A stretch of DNA of 64,000 bases, taken from contig DAOUPZ010000001.1 in NCBI GenBank assembly GCA_030625885.1, positions 1 to 64,000 on the forward strand, in the 5' to 3' direction. Below are positions 62,153 to 64,000 of this stretch, piece after piece (the stretch's first letter is position 1; every line of letters begins with the position of its first letter). A model generated the notes under the pieces. The model did no database searches, had not been told where the DNA came from, and saw nothing but the letters and a program-made list of their open reading frames with translations. Position numbers and translations under genes: made by a program. Source of the DNA: Clostridia bacterium. Lineage in GTDB: Bacteria; Bacillota; DAOUPZ01.

Positions 62153-62815
62153 TTATTTTAACTTGAAGGCGTTTATGATACTGGTATCTTTTCCATAGAC
62201 CAGAATATTGTCGCCTTTTTCAAAAATATAATTAGTGGGCGGAAATGGGATGAAGACATTACCCTTATCGACATTAAGAACTTGTATGTTTTGTTCCTTT
62301 AGATTGGATTCTTTTAGGGTTCTATTAATTAAAAAACAATTCTCTTCAAGCAATAGGTTATAGATGCCGTATCCTTTGTTGTGATTCAGCAGCGTAAAGA
62401 TATTATTTTTAGAGTTTCTTTCCAGCCGGGTTTTTAAAATGAGTCTTTCGATAAAAACATCAAGGTTAAACAAAAACCGTTTGTTTTTTATGAAGAAGGC
62501 AATAGCTGCAACACCACTGATAATAAAGAAGATATCAAACAAATCAAGTGAATTTTTAATGATATTTATGATAAAAGAAATAAGTGCGGCACTTCCGATA
62601 TAACCCATAATCATTACGATTTGTGCTAGCTTTCGTCGTGCAGGATGTTGCGATATCAGTTCCGCTTCTTTGGTTGTGAATCCCGTGCCTGTAAGCAGTG
62701 ATATGACTTGAAACCGTGCTTTATCTTCCGATAATCCTGTTGAACGGAATAAAACACAGATGATTTCGATTATAATAAAAAATATAATCAAGAAAATTCC
62801 AAAACAAAGCAGCAT
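62153..62815 (-). CDS. Membrane protein with a TrkA-C (RCK_C) domain
   Basis: 220 residues. Three N-terminal helices (FGIFLIIFFIIIEIICVLF, IVMIMGYIGSAALISFIINI, IFFIISGVAAIAFFI) include a conserved STGLSEDKARFQVISLLTGT loop. The C-terminal TrkA_C domain (about 145-218) ends FEKGDNILVYGKD and probably binds a small ligand. It is convergent with hgcB, 13 bases apart. Role unknown; ion channel or transporter regulation is possible. GGAGG lies upstream of ATG 62815. Confidence 0.82.
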   Translation of the reverse strand: MLLCFGIFLIIFFIIIEIICVLFRSTGLSEDKARFQVISLLTGTGFTTKEAELISQHPARRKLAQIVMIMGYIGSAALISFIINIIKNSLDLFDIFFIISGVAAIAFFIKNKRFLFNLDVFIERLILKTRLERNSKNNIFTLLNHNKGYGIYNLLLEENCFLINRTLKESNLKEQNIQVLNVDKGNVFIPFPPTNYIFEKGDNILVYGKDTSIINAFKLK

Positions 62816-63204
62816 AACAATCCATCCTCCTCATCTTTAGAATAATGAGATATATTCTTCTGACTAATAGATTAATAGTTAGATTATACATATTTGCTAA
62901 AATAATAGCAAATGGGGCGTTTCTGAACTTGCTTAAAGTATGTGATAGGGTATGGATATGTTCCATTTAATATTATGTCTGTTTGTATAGCTGTTGAAGG
63001 TAATGATATGAATGTAATTACTGGTAAAAGATTAAAGCAAAATCTTTATATGACAAATAATGAGAAATATGAATGCTAAGGGGTCAGGATTAACTTTTCA
63101 AAAAGTTAATCCTGATCCTTTTTAACAGGAAATATGAAAAAAATGTCGAAATATAGATTGCACAATTTTTTATAAAAATTTACTAGATAAGGTAGGGAGT
63201 TATT
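62816..63204. other. Gap before the C1 peptidase gene
   Basis: 389 bases between divergent genes. A 23-codon frame (63008-63079) has AAGGTAATG upstream but nothing else to support it. A strong hairpin, GGATTAACTTTT/AAAAGTTAATCC within GGGTCA...TGATCC, then T5, lies at 63079-63123 and would end any transcript entering from the left. Confidence 0.5.
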
Positions 63205-64000
63205 ATGCAAAGAAAACATCTCATTAAAGCATTACAAGGGTTATCACTAGTATTGGTATTTATTCTCACCAGCTGTTTAAGCATGGCAGCAGCGGGTGAC
63301 CTGCAATTGCAGCAATCACCTTTGAACCCGGCTTTTGTGGACTATATGAAGGCGACGGTAGGAAAGTATCAAGCATCATCATTAACGGGTGATGAGGCGT
63401 ATCAGGATGGGTATATTCCCGCTCCGGTTGCCATAACATCACGGGCTAATGCCGGGAAGGTAAGCGCCCAATCTATTTTGCCGGAATACTATGATTTGCG
63501 TACAAAGGGGAAAGTATCTCCCGTTAGAAATCAGAAGCAAAGGGGGGCATGCTGGGCGTTCAGTGCTTATGCAGCTATTGAATCGGCATTATTGCCGGCT
63601 GAACCTTACGATTTTTCCGAATTGAATATGGCTAATAATCACGGGTTTGATGCTAAACAAGGCGGTAATGACTGGATGAGCATGGCTTATTTGGCTAGAT
63701 GGGAAGGAACTGTTTTAGAAGCGGATGATCCTTATGAGAATGGGCAAAATTTTTATTCCCCTTTCAATTTAAAGAGTCAGAAGCATGTGCAGGAGGTTTT
63801 AATTTTACCGGAAAAAGACCGGCAGGCCATCAAGGAAGCGATCATGCAGTATGGTGCTGTTGGAACAGCGATCCATGTTGATTATGATTATCTTAATGAC
63901 GATACCTATACCTATTATTATAACGGGGAAGAAATGGTCGATCATGCGATTAATATTGTAGGCTGGGATGATCACTTCCCGAAGCAGTATTTTATACAAG
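63205..64000 (+). CDS. Papain-family (C1) cysteine protease lipoprotein, N-terminal part
   Basis: The frame runs off the window end, so about 265 residues are seen. A signal peptide ends in the lipobox LTSC (residues 22-25). A propeptide-like stretch follows, then the mature domain: LPEYYDLRTKGKVSPVRNQ, the nucleophile motif RGACWAFSAYAAIE and the active His in DHAINIVGWDDHF. It is predicted to be exported and membrane-anchored, degrading proteins outside the cell. Base composition is richer in G and C than the neighbours. GGTAGGGAG precedes the ATG. Confidence 0.92.
   Translation, partial: MQRKHLIKALQGLSLVLVFILTSCLSMAAAGDLQLQQSPLNPAFVDYMKATVGKYQASSLTGDEAYQDGYIPAPVAITSRANAGKVSAQSILPEYYDLRTKGKVSPVRNQKQRGACWAFSAYAAIESALLPAEPYDFSELNMANNHGFDAKQGGNDWMSMAYLARWEGTVLEADDPYENGQNFYSPFNLKSQKHVQEVLILPEKDRQAIKEAIMQYGAVGTAIHVDYDYLNDDTYTYYYNGEEMVDHAINIVGWDDHFPKQYFIQ

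Noticed and set aside
63008-63079. A 23-codon frame with AAGGTAATG upstream, before the hairpin at 63079
   Set aside because: Too short and without homologues I can recall; the stop codon lies at the edge of the terminator hairpin.

Overview
The window is AT-rich DNA of a spore-forming anaerobe of the phylum Bacillota. Three things point there: the dnaK-dnaJ-prmA-rsmE-mtaB and floA-yqfC-yqfD-phoH-ybeY gene orders, the sporulation genes spoVS, yqfC and yqfD, and strong AAGGAGG ribosome sites with TTGACA/TATAAT promoters. A complete TolC/adaptor/RND efflux set raises the possibility of a two-membrane (diderm) Bacillota such as a Negativicute, but does not prove it. A Clostridia/Desulfitobacteriia relative is also possible, and I do not name a species.

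Layout. 0-5 kb: heat-shock genes (3' end of dnaK, dnaJ) and the RNA/ribosome modification genes prmA, rsmE and mtaB, then a MOSC-domain remnant. 5-8.1 kb: a MerR-type regulator with a Cys-rich tail, an Mrp/NBP35-type ATPase, a NifX-like protein and a metallo-beta-lactamase-fold enzyme. 8.3-20.4 kb: conserved housekeeping and sporulation genes (HIT protein, rpsU, NfeD, FloA, YqfC, YqfD, PhoH, 7TM-HD phosphodiesterase, YbeY, DgkA-PAP2 fusion, CorC, DUF502, SpoVS). 20.6-22.3 kb: an ECF sigma factor and its zinc-finger anti-sigma. 22.4-25.3 kb: poorly characterised membrane proteins and a lipoprotein. 25.4-30.6 kb: polA, mutM, coaE, a lytic transglycosylase and tRNA-Leu(CAG). 30.8-32.6 kb: a secreted protein and an acetate/succinate-type permease.

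33.2-45.2 kb is an accessory region: a YnjE-like triple rhodanese lipoprotein, a second rhodanese lipoprotein, two TVP38/TMEM64 membrane proteins, a YnjBCD-type ABC importer with split permease, the two glycosyltransferase families TIGR04283 and TIGR04282 (called arsenosugar- or rSAM/selenodomain-associated), a degenerate-looking phosphotransferase and a GlpC/HdrD-like Fe-S protein. The expected partner radical SAM gene arsS is absent. 45.5-53.7 kb: nicotinate phosphoribosyltransferase, then marR with a TolC/adaptor/RND efflux set behind a palindromic operator, and tRNA-Leu(GAG). 54-56.1 kb: a structured non-coding RNA with a 6S-like 3' domain; its 3' end is duplicated downstream of a Na+/H+:dicarboxylate symporter gene that lies between the copies.

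60.7-62.1 kb holds hgcA and hgcB, the corrinoid protein and ferredoxin that methylate mercury, so the organism is a predicted mercury methylator. The only well-placed ribosome site for hgcA leads into a reading frame that meets an in-frame UGA after nine codons, directly after a Cys codon and followed by a SECIS-like hairpin. I propose a selenocysteine-containing HgcA; this is the most striking observation in the window. The window ends inside a papain-family (C1) lipoprotein protease.

Three families of short dispersed elements with terminal inverted repeats sit in the intergenic gaps: five copies of a 60-130 bp family, two copies of a 148 bp family and two copies of a 70-165 bp family.
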